DNA of 64,000 nt from Campylobacter coli (lineage in GTDB: Bacteria; Campylobacterota; Campylobacteria; Campylobacterales; Campylobacteraceae). The notes below the pieces were generated by a model, which saw only the letters and a list, made by a program, of their open reading frames with translations, was not told the DNA's origin and ran no database searches. Positions 18,042 through 26,582 of this stretch are shown here, in pieces. The first letter of the stretch is position 1, and every line of letters starts with the position of its first letter. A program made the position numbers and the translations under genes. The stretch covers positions 496,001-560,000 of the forward strand of contig CP154437.1 of assembly GCA_039516895.1 (NCBI GenBank), read 5' to 3'.

Positions 18042-19061
18042 ATGAAGTTTGTAAGCATTGAACAAGCGATTAAGGATTTACAAGAAGGAAAAATGCTTGT
18101 AATGGTAGATGCAGAAGATAGAGAAAATGAAGGAGATTTGATTTTTCCAGCTCAATTTAGCACTAAAGAAAAGGTAAATTTTATGATAAAAGAAGCTAGA
18201 GGAGTTGTATGTGTAGCACTCGCAGAAGAGCTTGCAAGAAAATTTGAACTTCCTTTAATGGTACCCAAAAATACTTCAAATCATGAAACAGCTTTTACGA
18301 TCACAGTGGATGCAAAAGATGCAACCACAGGTGTGAGTGCCTATGAAAGAGATATGACGATAAAAATTTTTGCAGATGATAATGCAAAAGCAAGTGATTT
18401 TGTATGCCCTGGACATATAAATCCTTTGATAGCTAAAAAAGGTGGTGTTTTAGAACGCACAGGTCACACAGAAGGAACGGTTGATCTTTGTCAATTAGCA
18501 GGGCTTAAACAAGCTTGTGTGATTTGTGAGATTGTTAAAGATGATGGAGATATGGCAAGAAGAAGTGATTTGGAGGAATTTTGCGCCAAGCATAATCTAA
18601 ATATGATAGCCGTTTCTGATATTATAGAATATCGTTTAAAGAATGAAAGCCTTATTAAATTACAAGAAAAAAGTGATGCTATTTTAGCAGGTTTTAAAGC
18701 GCAAAAATTTATTTTTACAGATCATAATAATGCTCAACATATAGCATTTGCATTCAAAGAAATTCAAAAATGTGAAAATGTTAAATTTCATATTAGTGGA
18801 AGTGATTTTGAGCTTTTAACTTCTGATAAATTTTCTAAATTATTAGATCAAATTTGTTTTTTAAGTGAAAATGGAGGAGTGATAGTTTTTATGCAGGGTG
18901 AAAAATCAAGCGCAACTCAATTTAAAAATTATGGCATAGGTGCGCAAATTCTAAGGTATTTTGGTATAGAAGAGATTAAGCTTATGTCGCAAAGTTGCGA
19001 TAAGGATTATATAGGCTTAAAAGGTTTTGGATTAAATCTTAAAATTTGTAATTTTAACTAA
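18042..19061 (+). CDS. ribB: 3,4-dihydroxy-2-butanone 4-phosphate synthase with degenerate GTP cyclohydrolase II-like tail
   Basis: 339 aa. The N-terminal 200 residues are a complete RibB: VMVDAEDRENEGDLIFPA (acidic metal loop) and RTGHTEGTVDLCQLAG. It converts ribulose 5-phosphate to the 4-carbon unit of riboflavin. The C-terminal 135 residues align with RibA only in outline (FKNYGIGAQILRYFGIEEIKLMS); the zinc-binding Cys cluster and catalytic residues of GTP cyclohydrolase II are absent. So the protein is RibBA-shaped but should have only RibB activity, as described for H. pylori RibBA. A true RibA must be elsewhere. Cj0572 type. AAGGA lies upstream of the ATG. Confidence 0.92.
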   Translation: MKFVSIEQAIKDLQEGKMLVMVDAEDRENEGDLIFPAQFSTKEKVNFMIKEARGVVCVALAEELARKFELPLMVPKNTSNHETAFTITVDAKDATTGVSAYERDMTIKIFADDNAKASDFVCPGHINPLIAKKGGVLERTGHTEGTVDLCQLAGLKQACVICEIVKDDGDMARRSDLEEFCAKHNLNMIAVSDIIEYRLKNESLIKLQEKSDAILAGFKAQKFIFTDHNNAQHIAFAFKEIQKCENVKFHISGSDFELLTSDKFSKLLDQICFLSENGGVIVFMQGEKSSATQFKNYGIGAQILRYFGIEEIKLMSQSCDKDYIGLKGFGLNLKICNFN

Positions 19062-19077
19062 AATAAAAGGATATACA

Positions 19078-19521
19078 ATGACTTTAAAAGAACAGATATT
19101 AAATGATATTAAAGAAGCAATGAAGCAAAAAGATGATTTTAAACGCGATACTTTAAGAACGCTAAATGCTGCGTTTAAACAGGTTGAAGTAGATGAAAGA
19201 ATAGAATTAGATGATGAAAGAATTTTAAAAATTATCACAAGTGAGATTAAAAAGCGCAAAGATGCTATAGAGCTTTATTCCAAAGGTGGAAGAGAAGATT
19301 TGGCGCAAAAAGAACAAAAAGAAATAGCACTTTTTGAAAGTTATTTACCTCAACAATTAAGCGATGAGGAATTACAAACAGCCTTAAAAGAGTTGATTGC
19401 AAATTTAGGGGTTAGTTCTTTAAAAGATCAAGGTTTGGTAATGAAGGAAGCAAAGGCTAAATTTGGAGCCAGAGTGGATGGAAAAAGATTAAATGTAACA
19501 CTTAGAGAGCTTTTAAATTAA
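19078..19521 (+). CDS. GatB/YqeY domain-containing protein
   Basis: 147 aa, YqeY family, related to the tail domain of GatB. It has the helical pattern with LKRDTLRTLNAAFKQVE-like start, KRKDAIELYSKGGREDLA and LPQQLSDEEL. The role is uncertain; YqeY proteins are suspected of a part in tRNA-dependent amidotransferase chemistry because of GatB homology. It lies 16 bases after ribB, AAAGGA before the ATG. Confidence 0.9.
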   Translation: MTLKEQILNDIKEAMKQKDDFKRDTLRTLNAAFKQVEVDERIELDDERILKIITSEIKKRKDAIELYSKGGREDLAQKEQKEIALFESYLPQQLSDEELQTALKELIANLGVSSLKDQGLVMKEAKAKFGARVDGKRLNVTLRELLN

Positions 19522-19571
19522 AATTTTCAAACTTTTTTATATTTTATCTAAATAAAAGATTGAATTATTGT

Positions 19572-19577
19572 TATAAT
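19572..19577 (+). promoter_or_regulatory. -10 box for ilvI-ilvH-lpxD
   Basis: TATAAT in TGTTATAATTTG, 22 bases before the chosen ilvI ATG. Its presence argues against the longer reading frame that starts at 19560. No leader peptide or attenuator is visible. Confidence 0.6.
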
Positions 19578-19598
19578 TTGATTTTCAAAGGAGGCCTT

Positions 19599-21299
19599 AT
19601 GAGAAAAATAAGCGGTTCGGCAATGATTTGCGAAGCTTTAAAAGAAGAGAATGTTAAGATAGTTTTTGGTTATCCTGGTGGAGCAGCCTTAAATATTTAT
19701 GATGAAATTTATTTACAAAAGTATTTTAAGCATATTTTGGTGCGTCATGAGCAAGCTGCTGTGCATGCAGCTGATGCTTATGCGAGAATGAGCGGTGAAG
19801 TGGGTGTAGCTGTTGTTACAAGTGGTCCTGGTTTTACCAATACTATCACAGGACTTGCGACAGCTTATAGTGATTCTATACCTTTGGTTTTGATTTCAGG
19901 TCAAGTTGCAAATTCATTAATAGGCACTGATGCTTTTCAAGAGATTGATGCTGTAGGAATTTCTCGTCCCTGTGTAAAACATAATTATTTAGTTACTTGT
20001 ATAGAAGAATTTCCAAGAATACTAAAAGAAGCTTTTTACATAGCAAAAAGTGGAAGAAAAGGTCCTGTGCACATTGATGTACCAAAAGATGTAAGCGCAG
20101 CACTTGGCATTTGGGATTATCCAAAAGAAATTTCAATGAAAACTTATAAGCCTATTTATAAAGGAAATTCAAAACAAATTAAGAAATTGGCTGAAAATTT
20201 AGAAGAAGCCAAGCGTCCTCTTTTTTATCTTGGGGGTGGATGTATAGCGTCAAATGCGGCTGATGAGATCAGGGAGCTTGTTAAGATTACTCAAATTCCA
20301 GCCGTTGAAACCCTAATGGCTCTTGGAACCTTAAGAAGCGATGATGAGCTAAATCTTAAAATGGCAGGAATGCATGGAAGCTATACGGCTAATATGGCTT
20401 TAAGTGAATGTGATTTATTAGTAGCAATAGGCGCGCGTTTTGATGATAGGATTACAGGTAAAACAAGTGAATTTGCTAAGCATTCTAAAATAGTGCATAT
20501 TGATATAGATCCAAGTTCTATTTCTAAGATTATCAATGCACATTTCCCTATAGTTGGAGATATCAAAGAAGTTGTTAAAGAGCTTTTGGAAGAATTGAAA
20601 AAAAATCAATTTAAGTCAAATATCCATGAGTGGAGACAAACTCTTAAACGCTACGATGAGCTTTATCCTTTAGCTTATGAAGATAGCGATGAGGTTTTAA
20701 AACCTCAATGGGTAATACAAGAGTGTGCAAAACTTGCTCCAGATGCAAGGATAATTACTGATGTGGGACAGCATCAAATGTGGGTTGCGCAATTTTATCC
20801 TTTTAATTATCCAAGACAGCTTGCAACCAGTGGTGGGCAAGGAACAATGGGATATTCTTTACCTGCTGCTTTGGGCGCAAAGCTTGCAGTAGGAGAAGAA
20901 GTTGTTATAAATTTTGTGGGTGATGGTTCTGTTTTAATGAATATTCAAGAATTAATGACAGCTTATGAAAATGGTATTAAAACCATAAATATTATTTTAA
21001 ACAATTCATTCTTAGGAATGGTTCGCCAGTGGCAAAGTATGTTTTATGAAGAGCATTTTTCGGCTACAGATTTAAGTTTGCAAGCAGATTTTATAAAAAT
21101 AGCTGAAGGTTTTGGATGTGAAGGATATAATATAAAAACAAAAGATGAATTTCACACAGCATTTAAGCAAGCTTTAGAGTCCAATAAAACAAGCTTGCTT
21201 AATGTATTTATAGATCGTTTTGAAGATGTACTTCCTATGGTGCCAGCGGGCGGAGCTATTTATAATATGATTTTACCAAAATTAAAGGATAAGCAATGA
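19599..21299 (+). CDS. ilvI: acetolactate synthase large subunit
   Basis: 566 aa ThDP enzyme that condenses pyruvate to acetolactate, first step of valine/leucine synthesis (and acetohydroxybutyrate for isoleucine). Seen: the catalytic Glu region RHEQAAVHAADAYAR, the FAD region, and the ThDP motif GDGSVLMNIQELMTA ending in NNSFLGM. I start at ATG 19599 with AAGGAGG five bases upstream; the longer frame has its promoter within it. It overlaps ilvH by 4 bases. Confidence 0.96.
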   Translation: MRKISGSAMICEALKEENVKIVFGYPGGAALNIYDEIYLQKYFKHILVRHEQAAVHAADAYARMSGEVGVAVVTSGPGFTNTITGLATAYSDSIPLVLISGQVANSLIGTDAFQEIDAVGISRPCVKHNYLVTCIEEFPRILKEAFYIAKSGRKGPVHIDVPKDVSAALGIWDYPKEISMKTYKPIYKGNSKQIKKLAENLEEAKRPLFYLGGGCIASNAADEIRELVKITQIPAVETLMALGTLRSDDELNLKMAGMHGSYTANMALSECDLLVAIGARFDDRITGKTSEFAKHSKIVHIDIDPSSISKIINAHFPIVGDIKEVVKELLEELKKNQFKSNIHEWRQTLKRYDELYPLAYEDSDEVLKPQWVIQECAKLAPDARIITDVGQHQMWVAQFYPFNYPRQLATSGGQGTMGYSLPAALGAKLAVGEEVVINFVGDGSVLMNIQELMTAYENGIKTINIILNNSFLGMVRQWQSMFYEEHFSATDLSLQADFIKIAEGFGCEGYNIKTKDEFHTAFKQALESNKTSLLNVFIDRFEDVLPMVPAGGAIYNMILPKLKDKQ

Positions 21300-21760
21300 G
21301 ACGTGTTTTATCGGTTATAGTTTTAAATGAACATGGTGTGCTTTCTCGTATTGTAGGACTTTTTTCAGGTAGGGGATATAATATCGATAGCTTAACCGTC
21401 GCTCCTTTGCCAGGTGGAGAATTTTCTCGTATCAATATAGTAACTTTTGGAGATGAGCGTGTTTTTGAGCAAATAGTAAAGCAGTTGCATAAACTCATAC
21501 CTACTTATAAAGTAATAGAAAGAGATGAATTTATAGAAAAAGAAATGGCACTTGTAAAAATTCCACTCAGTGAAAATTTAGGTGGACTTGATGCCGTTTT
21601 GAAAGCTTATAATGGTACTATTGCAAATAGTAATGAAAATTTTCTTTTCTTACTTGTAGCTGATGATACAAACCGCATAGAAAATTTTCTAAAAACAATT
21701 AAAAAATACAATCCTAGCGATATTGTTCGTAGTGGATCGGTTTTAATGGAGCTTAAATGA
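21296..21760 (+). CDS. ilvH: acetolactate synthase small (regulatory) subunit
   Basis: 154 aa with an N-terminal ACT domain (VLSVIVLNEHGVLSRIVGLF, GYNIDSLTVAPL) and the usual C-terminal half. It binds the large subunit and gives valine feedback control. It overlaps ilvI and lpxD by 4 bases each, so all three are translationally coupled. Confidence 0.96.
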   Translation: MRRVLSVIVLNEHGVLSRIVGLFSGRGYNIDSLTVAPLPGGEFSRINIVTFGDERVFEQIVKQLHKLIPTYKVIERDEFIEKEMALVKIPLSENLGGLDAVLKAYNGTIANSNENFLFLLVADDTNRIENFLKTIKKYNPSDIVRSGSVLMELK

Positions 21761-22710
21761 GATTAAAAGAAATAGCGGAATTTTTAAGTTTAGAATACGA
21801 AGGCGAAGATATTGAAATAACGGCTTTAAATTCTTTATTAAGAGCAAATTTTACCGAGCTTACTTATTGTGATGGCGAAAGAAATATCAAAGATATACCC
21901 AACACAGGAGCAGCAGCGATTTTGGTCGCTAAAGAATATGAAAATTTAGTGCCTAAAGATACAAAGGCTCTTATTACCCAAAGTCCGCATTTGTGCTTTG
22001 CTTTTTTGAGTAAAATTTTTGCTAAGCCTTTATTTAGCAATGCAAAAGAAAAAGTTCAAAATATAGCAAAAAGTGCAAAAATCATGCCAAATGTTTATAT
22101 AGGCAATAATGTCAATATAGGCGAAAATGTTGTTATTATGGCAGGAGCTTATATAGGAGATAATGTCAGCATAGGCGAAGAGAGTATTATCCATCCTAAT
22201 GTGGTGATTTATAATGATAGCAAAATTGGCAAAAAATGCCATCTGCTTGCAAATTGCGTAATAGGAAGTGATGGGTTTGGTTATGCACACAATAAAAATG
22301 GAGAGCATTATAAAATCTATCACAATGGTAATGTTATTTTAGAAGATTTTGTTGAAATAGGAGCTTGCACAACAATAGATAGAGCAGTGTTTGATAGCAC
22401 TATCATCAAAGCAGGAACAAAAGTAGATAATCTTGTCCAAATAGGGCATAATTGTGATATAGGGCAAAATTGTATCATCGTTGCACAAACTGGAATTTCA
22501 GGCTCAAGTGAGCTTGGACGCAATGTGGTTATGGGTGGACAAAGTGCAACGAGTGGACATCTAAGAATAGGGGATTTTAGTACCATTGCAGCTCGTGGTG
22601 GTGTGAGTAAAAATCTTGAAGGCGGTAGAGTTTATGGAGGTTTTCCTATAATGCTTCAAAAAGATTGGCTTAAACTTCAAGCAAAAATTGCTATGAAATT
22701 TAAAGAATAA
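21757..22710 (+). CDS. lpxD: UDP-3-O-acyl-glucosamine N-acyltransferase
   Basis: 317 aa. An N-terminal uridine-binding domain and a left-handed beta helix of hexapeptide repeats (for example IGNNVNIGENVVIMAGAYI, residues about 110-260), ending in a helical tail. His in VQIGHNCDIGQN fits the catalytic base region. It adds the N-linked acyl chain in lipid A synthesis. Campylobacter lipid A contains some amide-rich GlcN3N backbone, so the acceptor may be the 3-amino sugar form. It converges on queA with 2 bases between. Confidence 0.93.
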   Translation: MRLKEIAEFLSLEYEGEDIEITALNSLLRANFTELTYCDGERNIKDIPNTGAAAILVAKEYENLVPKDTKALITQSPHLCFAFLSKIFAKPLFSNAKEKVQNIAKSAKIMPNVYIGNNVNIGENVVIMAGAYIGDNVSIGEESIIHPNVVIYNDSKIGKKCHLLANCVIGSDGFGYAHNKNGEHYKIYHNGNVILEDFVEIGACTTIDRAVFDSTIIKAGTKVDNLVQIGHNCDIGQNCIIVAQTGISGSSELGRNVVMGGQSATSGHLRIGDFSTIAARGGVSKNLEGGRVYGGFPIMLQKDWLKLQAKIAMKFKE

Positions 22711-22712
22711 AT

Positions 22713-23738
22713 TTATAAAATAAGCATAGCATCGCCATAAGAGTAAAAACGATATTTTTCTTTTATGGCAATATCATAAAGTTTAAGGCAATTTTGCCTT
22801 CCTATAAATGCTGAAACTAACATAATTAGAGTTGATTTTGGTAGATGAAAATTAGTTAAAAGATAGTCTTGTCTTAGGGGCGGGTTGTGAGGATGTAAAA
22901 AAAGATCACAAAAGCCTTGGCTTTGTTTAGTTCTTGCGTAGTATTCTATAGTCCTTGTTACTGTAGTGCCTATACCTAAAATCTTTTTTTGAGAATCAAT
23001 CACTTCACATGCTTTTTTAGGAATATCAAAAAATTCACTGTGCATTTTATGATTTTCTAAATTTTCACATTCTACACTTTTAAAAGTGCCTGCGCCAACG
23101 TGCAAAGTCAAATGATAAATTTCATGCCTCTTTTTTAAATTCTCAAGCATATTTTCGCTAAAATGTAAACTAGCCGTAGGAGCCGCTACTGCTCCTAAAT
23201 TTTTAGCAAAAATACTTTGATAATCTTCTAAATCACTTTTTTCATCACTTCTTTTGATGTAAGGAGGTAAGGGTACATGTCCTATTGTATCAAGGAGTTT
23301 ATAAAGTTTGAAAGTATTTAAAATTTCATTATTTTGAAAAAATTGCACCTTGCGTAAGCCATCATCTAAAAGTTCTACAACTTGAGCTTTTAAATTTTGT
23401 TCAAAAGATAAAATTTCATCTTTTTTAACGCGCCCTTTAATTTGTGCTAAAAAAAGTGAATCTTGCGAACCTAAACAGGGTTGATGTAGAAAAAGTTCTA
23501 TTTTTCCACCGCTTGATTTATTCCCATAAATTCTTGCTTTAATGACTTTAGTATCATTAAAAAAGAGGGTGCAATCGGGTAAGAAATCTTGTAAATTTTT
23601 AAAAGTAGTATGAGAAATTTGATTATTTTTTCGCTCAAAAACTAAGAGTTTGGCATCTTCTTTAGGATGCACAGGATAAGTAGCTATAAGTTCGTTGGGT
23701 AAGGTATAATCATAGCTTGAAAGAAGTAAATCTTTCAT
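22713..23738 (-). CDS. queA: S-adenosylmethionine:tRNA ribosyltransferase-isomerase
   Basis: 341 aa, full-length QueA. Start DYTLPNELIATYPV, then LFFNDTKVIKARIYG, GAVAAPTASLHF and HLTLHVGAGTFKSV. It makes epoxyqueuosine from preQ1 in tRNA using the ribose of SAM. It overlaps tatC by 4 bases as the last gene of the tatB-tatC-queA run. Confidence 0.96.
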   Translation of the reverse strand: MKDLLLSSYDYTLPNELIATYPVHPKEDAKLLVFERKNNQISHTTFKNLQDFLPDCTLFFNDTKVIKARIYGNKSSGGKIELFLHQPCLGSQDSLFLAQIKGRVKKDEILSFEQNLKAQVVELLDDGLRKVQFFQNNEILNTFKLYKLLDTIGHVPLPPYIKRSDEKSDLEDYQSIFAKNLGAVAAPTASLHFSENMLENLKKRHEIYHLTLHVGAGTFKSVECENLENHKMHSEFFDIPKKACEVIDSQKKILGIGTTVTRTIEYYARTKQSQGFCDLFLHPHNPPLRQDYLLTNFHLPKSTLIMLVSAFIGRQNCLKLYDIAIKEKYRFYSYGDAMLIL

Positions 23739-24481
23739 TTATCGCTTTCTTCTTTTTCTTCATCTTTTGGAGCAGGATTTACCTTTTGAACGATTAAAAT
23801 AGAAAGTCCATAAAGTCCGCAAAGTGGTCCAGCCATTAAAAATTGAGATAAAACATCAGGTGGAGTCATAAAGGCTGAAAATACAAAGATAGCTAAAACA
23901 GCTATGCGAAAATGGCGCTTTAAGAAACTATCATCAATAAGTCCAATTTTGGCAAAGAAGAAAGCTATAACAGGCATTTCAAAAGCCAAGCCAAAAGCAA
24001 CAACTACTTTTGTAAAAAAGTCCACATAAGTTCCTATGGTGATTACAGGATTAAAATCTTCACTTAAACCAAAATTGATTAAAAATTTAAAAGCTAAAGG
24101 CACTACAATAAAATAGCAAAAACAAGCTCCTAGAGCAAACATAATGCTTGCAAAGCTTACAAAAGGCACCACAAGGCGTTTTTCATTATCATAAAGGCCT
24201 GGGGCTACGAATTTCCAAAATTGCCAAAAAATAACAGGCAAAGAAAAAATAAAAGCAGCAAAAAAGCTTACCTTCATAGCTGTAAATAAAGCCTCTTGAA
24301 CTTCGATAACATTGACATGTTTAGCCACTTCAGGCAAAGCCTGAATAAGAGGTGCTTTTAACACATCTAAGATATAGCTACGAAAAGCAAAACATACTAT
24401 AAACATTACAATCACACAAGCAACGCTAATAAAAAGACGCTTTCTAAGTTCTATTAAATGGGGTCTTAATTCTTCAAACAT
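23735..24481 (-). CDS. tatC: twin-arginine translocase subunit TatC
   Basis: 248 aa with six membrane spans. The early ELRPHLIELRKRLF and the later PGLYDNEKRLVVPF (with the conserved acidic residue in the first periplasmic/cytoplasmic loops) are TatC marks. It is the receptor for twin-arginine signal peptides and exports folded redox proteins. It abuts tatB. TatA is not in the window. Confidence 0.96.
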   Translation of the reverse strand: MFEELRPHLIELRKRLFISVACVIVMFIVCFAFRSYILDVLKAPLIQALPEVAKHVNVIEVQEALFTAMKVSFFAAFIFSLPVIFWQFWKFVAPGLYDNEKRLVVPFVSFASIMFALGACFCYFIVVPLAFKFLINFGLSEDFNPVITIGTYVDFFTKVVVAFGLAFEMPVIAFFFAKIGLIDDSFLKRHFRIAVLAIFVFSAFMTPPDVLSQFLMAGPLCGLYGLSILIVQKVNPAPKDEEKEESDK

Positions 24482-24886
24482 TTATTTTTCTACTTTTTCT
24501 TGATTTTCAAATGGATTGAGTTTGGGTTTTTGATTTTCATTTGGATTTTGTTCGTTTGGGTTAGGGGTGGAATTTTCTCTGCTATCAAAAGTCAAATCCA
24601 CTTTAGTTTTATCCAAAATATCTCTTTTTAAATCATCAAATTCTTCAAAACTAAGTTTTTTACGGATGTTTTCATTTGCACTTGAAAATTCATCTTTGTA
24701 TTTTTTAGCTTCTTCCTTTAAATCATTGATACGAATTTCTTTTTCTATGCTTGATTTTGCATCATCGATATTGCGTTTTAAAGCCTTTAAAATTTTTGCT
24801 ATTTGCACTATGGCTTCAGGAAGTTTATCAGGCCCTAAAACTAAAATTGCTACTATTAAAATTACAATAATTTCACCAAAACTCAT
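24482..24886 (-). CDS. tatB: twin-arginine translocase subunit TatB
   Basis: 134 aa: a short N-terminal membrane span followed by the amphipathic helix (MSFGEIIVILIVAILVLGP, then DKLPEAIVQIAK), then a long charged tail rich in Asn, Pro and Lys. The length fits TatB better than TatA. I use ATG 24886 (MSFGE...); an upstream TTG two codons earlier is possible. Confidence 0.93.
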   Translation of the reverse strand: MSFGEIIVILIVAILVLGPDKLPEAIVQIAKILKALKRNIDDAKSSIEKEIRINDLKEEAKKYKDEFSSANENIRKKLSFEEFDDLKRDILDKTKVDLTFDSRENSTPNPNEQNPNENQKPKLNPFENQEKVEK

Positions 24887-24949
24887 AAACAATACTCTTA
24901 AAATATTTGAAATTTTATAAAAGAAATATTTTACTTAAAAAAGTTGAAT

Positions 24950-26017
24950 TTAAGATGAGAGATATAAGGCAAGCTCATCGCTAATTAAAAAGTTAAGATT
25001 ATAGTAACGCCCTTTCTCAAATTTAAGCTTTTTTTCTCTTACAAGTAAATTGGCTTTTTCTTTTTGAATTTCGCTTAATTTGCATTCTTCAATACCCACT
25101 ATACTTCTTAGTCCTAAAAATAGATGTTCTAAATTTAAATCTTCTTGACTTAGTTTTTCAACATCCCTAAAGACAGGATTTTGAAGATAAGCTTTTAAAT
25201 TTTTAGCCGTATAAAAACGCTCATTTTTATAACAACTCACCGCGCTCAAACCACAGCCTAGATAATCCAAACCTTTCCAGTAGGCTAAATTGTGTTTGCA
25301 AATTTGGGCTTTATTTTTGGCAAAATTACTGATTTCGTATTGTAAAAATCCAAGCTTTTGAAGTTCTTGGATAAAAAATTTCATCAAATAGGGTGCATTT
25401 TTTTTAAAATGATCCTTTTTTGCAAAAGCACTCAGTGGCTCTATGGTAAGATTGTAAGCGCTTAGATGAGTGATTAAATTTTTAATTTGTTTTAATTGTT
25501 CAAGTTCAAATTGAAGCATTTTTTTATCATCTAATTTTGTATCATAAATAAGATCTAAATTAATCTTTTTAAATCCCAGTTTATTCGCATTTTCCAATGC
25601 TTTAAAAATCATTTTTTGATCATGAATTCTTCCTAAAAATTCTAGTTTTTTAGGATGAAAGCTTTGCGCTCCAAAAGAGATACGATTAAGGCCTAAATTT
25701 TTCATTGTTTTAAGCCAGTCTATATCGGCTGAATTGGGATTAGCCTCGCTTGAAAATTCTATATTTTTACTTAAAAAAGGTTCTATAAGTGTTAAAATCA
25801 TCTCAAAATTTTTTGCACTAACAGCACTTGGAGTGCCTCCTCCTATAAAGAGGGTTTTAATGCTATTTTTTTTAATATTTAATTTTTGCAAATGAAAGGA
25901 AATATCTTTATATAAAGCCTCAAAATATTTGTTTTCATAATCATGTTTTTTTAGACTTGTAAAAGCACAATAATGGCATTTGCTTTCGCAAAAAGGGATA
26001 TGAATATATAAATGCAT
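24950..26017 (-). CDS. hemW: HemW-like radical SAM protein
   Basis: 355 aa. The radical SAM cluster is Cys10/Cys14/Cys17 in FCESKCHYCAF. HemN proper has a fourth cysteine just after this motif (CxC); here it is Phe, which marks the HemW branch. Other marks: LFIGGGTPSAV and SSEANPNS. HemW is a heme chaperone rather than a coproporphyrinogen oxidase, although Campylobacter homologues (Cj0580c) are often labelled HemN. It is divergent from nudH. Confidence 0.88.
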   Translation of the reverse strand: MHLYIHIPFCESKCHYCAFTSLKKHDYENKYFEALYKDISFHLQKLNIKKNSIKTLFIGGGTPSAVSAKNFEMILTLIEPFLSKNIEFSSEANPNSADIDWLKTMKNLGLNRISFGAQSFHPKKLEFLGRIHDQKMIFKALENANKLGFKKINLDLIYDTKLDDKKMLQFELEQLKQIKNLITHLSAYNLTIEPLSAFAKKDHFKKNAPYLMKFFIQELQKLGFLQYEISNFAKNKAQICKHNLAYWKGLDYLGCGLSAVSCYKNERFYTAKNLKAYLQNPVFRDVEKLSQEDLNLEHLFLGLRSIVGIEECKLSEIQKEKANLLVREKKLKFEKGRYYNLNFLISDELALYLSS

Positions 26018-26085
26018 AAAAACCTTAAATTTTATAATGTTATTTTCTTATTTTAATGAAATTTTGATTTCATTTAGGTTAAAAT

Positions 26086-26091
26086 TATAAG
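26086..26091 (+). promoter_or_regulatory. -10 box for nudH and the following genes
   Basis: TATAAG in AAAATTATAAGC, 20 bases before the GTG start of nudH. The run nudH-lysC-hobA-holB-folP-ligA reads from here with almost no gaps. Confidence 0.5.
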
Positions 26092-26111
26092 CTTAAAATT
26101 GAAGGAAAAAA

Positions 26112-26582
26112 GTGGAAAAAGAAAAAAAGTATAGACCCAATGTCGCTGCTATTGTTTTATCAAGTGCTTATCCTTTTGAGTGTAAGCTTTTTATAGCCAA
26201 AAGAAGCGATATGGATAATATTTGGCAGTTTCCACAAGGTGGTATCGATGAGGGAGAAGACCCTAAAAGTGCTGTATTAAGAGAGCTTAAGGAAGAGATT
26301 GGCACGAATGAAGTGGAAATCATAGCTGAGCATCCTGAATGGTTGAGTTATGACTTTCCAGAAAAGATTGCTAAAAAAATGTATCCTTATGATGGGCAAA
26401 GCCAAAAATATTTTTTAGTGCGATTAAAACACGGTGCTAAAATTAATATTAATACAAAACATCCTGAATTTGATGCTTATCAATTTGTCGGAGTAAAACA
26501 AGTGTTTGAAACCATAAATCATTTCAAGAGAAATATTTATGTTAAAGTTATTAAATATTTTGAAGAGAAAGGTTATATTTAA
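26112..26582 (+). CDS. nudH: RNA pyrophosphohydrolase (Nudix)
   Basis: 156 aa. A complete Nudix box at about residues 43-65: GGIDEGEDPKSAVLRELKEE plus IG. WQFPQGGI is typical of RppH/NudH. It removes pyrophosphate from 5'-triphosphate RNA and/or cleaves diadenosine polyphosphates. The start is GTG at 26112 with GAAGGAA upstream. The last base of its stop region overlaps the lysC start. Confidence 0.94.
   Translation: MEKEKKYRPNVAAIVLSSAYPFECKLFIAKRSDMDNIWQFPQGGIDEGEDPKSAVLRELKEEIGTNEVEIIAEHPEWLSYDFPEKIAKKMYPYDGQSQKYFLVRLKHGAKININTKHPEFDAYQFVGVKQVFETINHFKRNIYVKVIKYFEEKGYI

Noticed and set aside
19522-19598. Leader peptide or attenuator before ilvI
   Set aside because: No run of Leu, Val or Ile codons in a short frame and no alternative hairpins; the promoter is too near the start.
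22030-22586. Minus-strand open frames of 97 and 88 codons
   Set aside because: Both lie opposite lpxD. The repeated Ile/Asn composition of hexapeptide repeats makes long antisense frames by chance.
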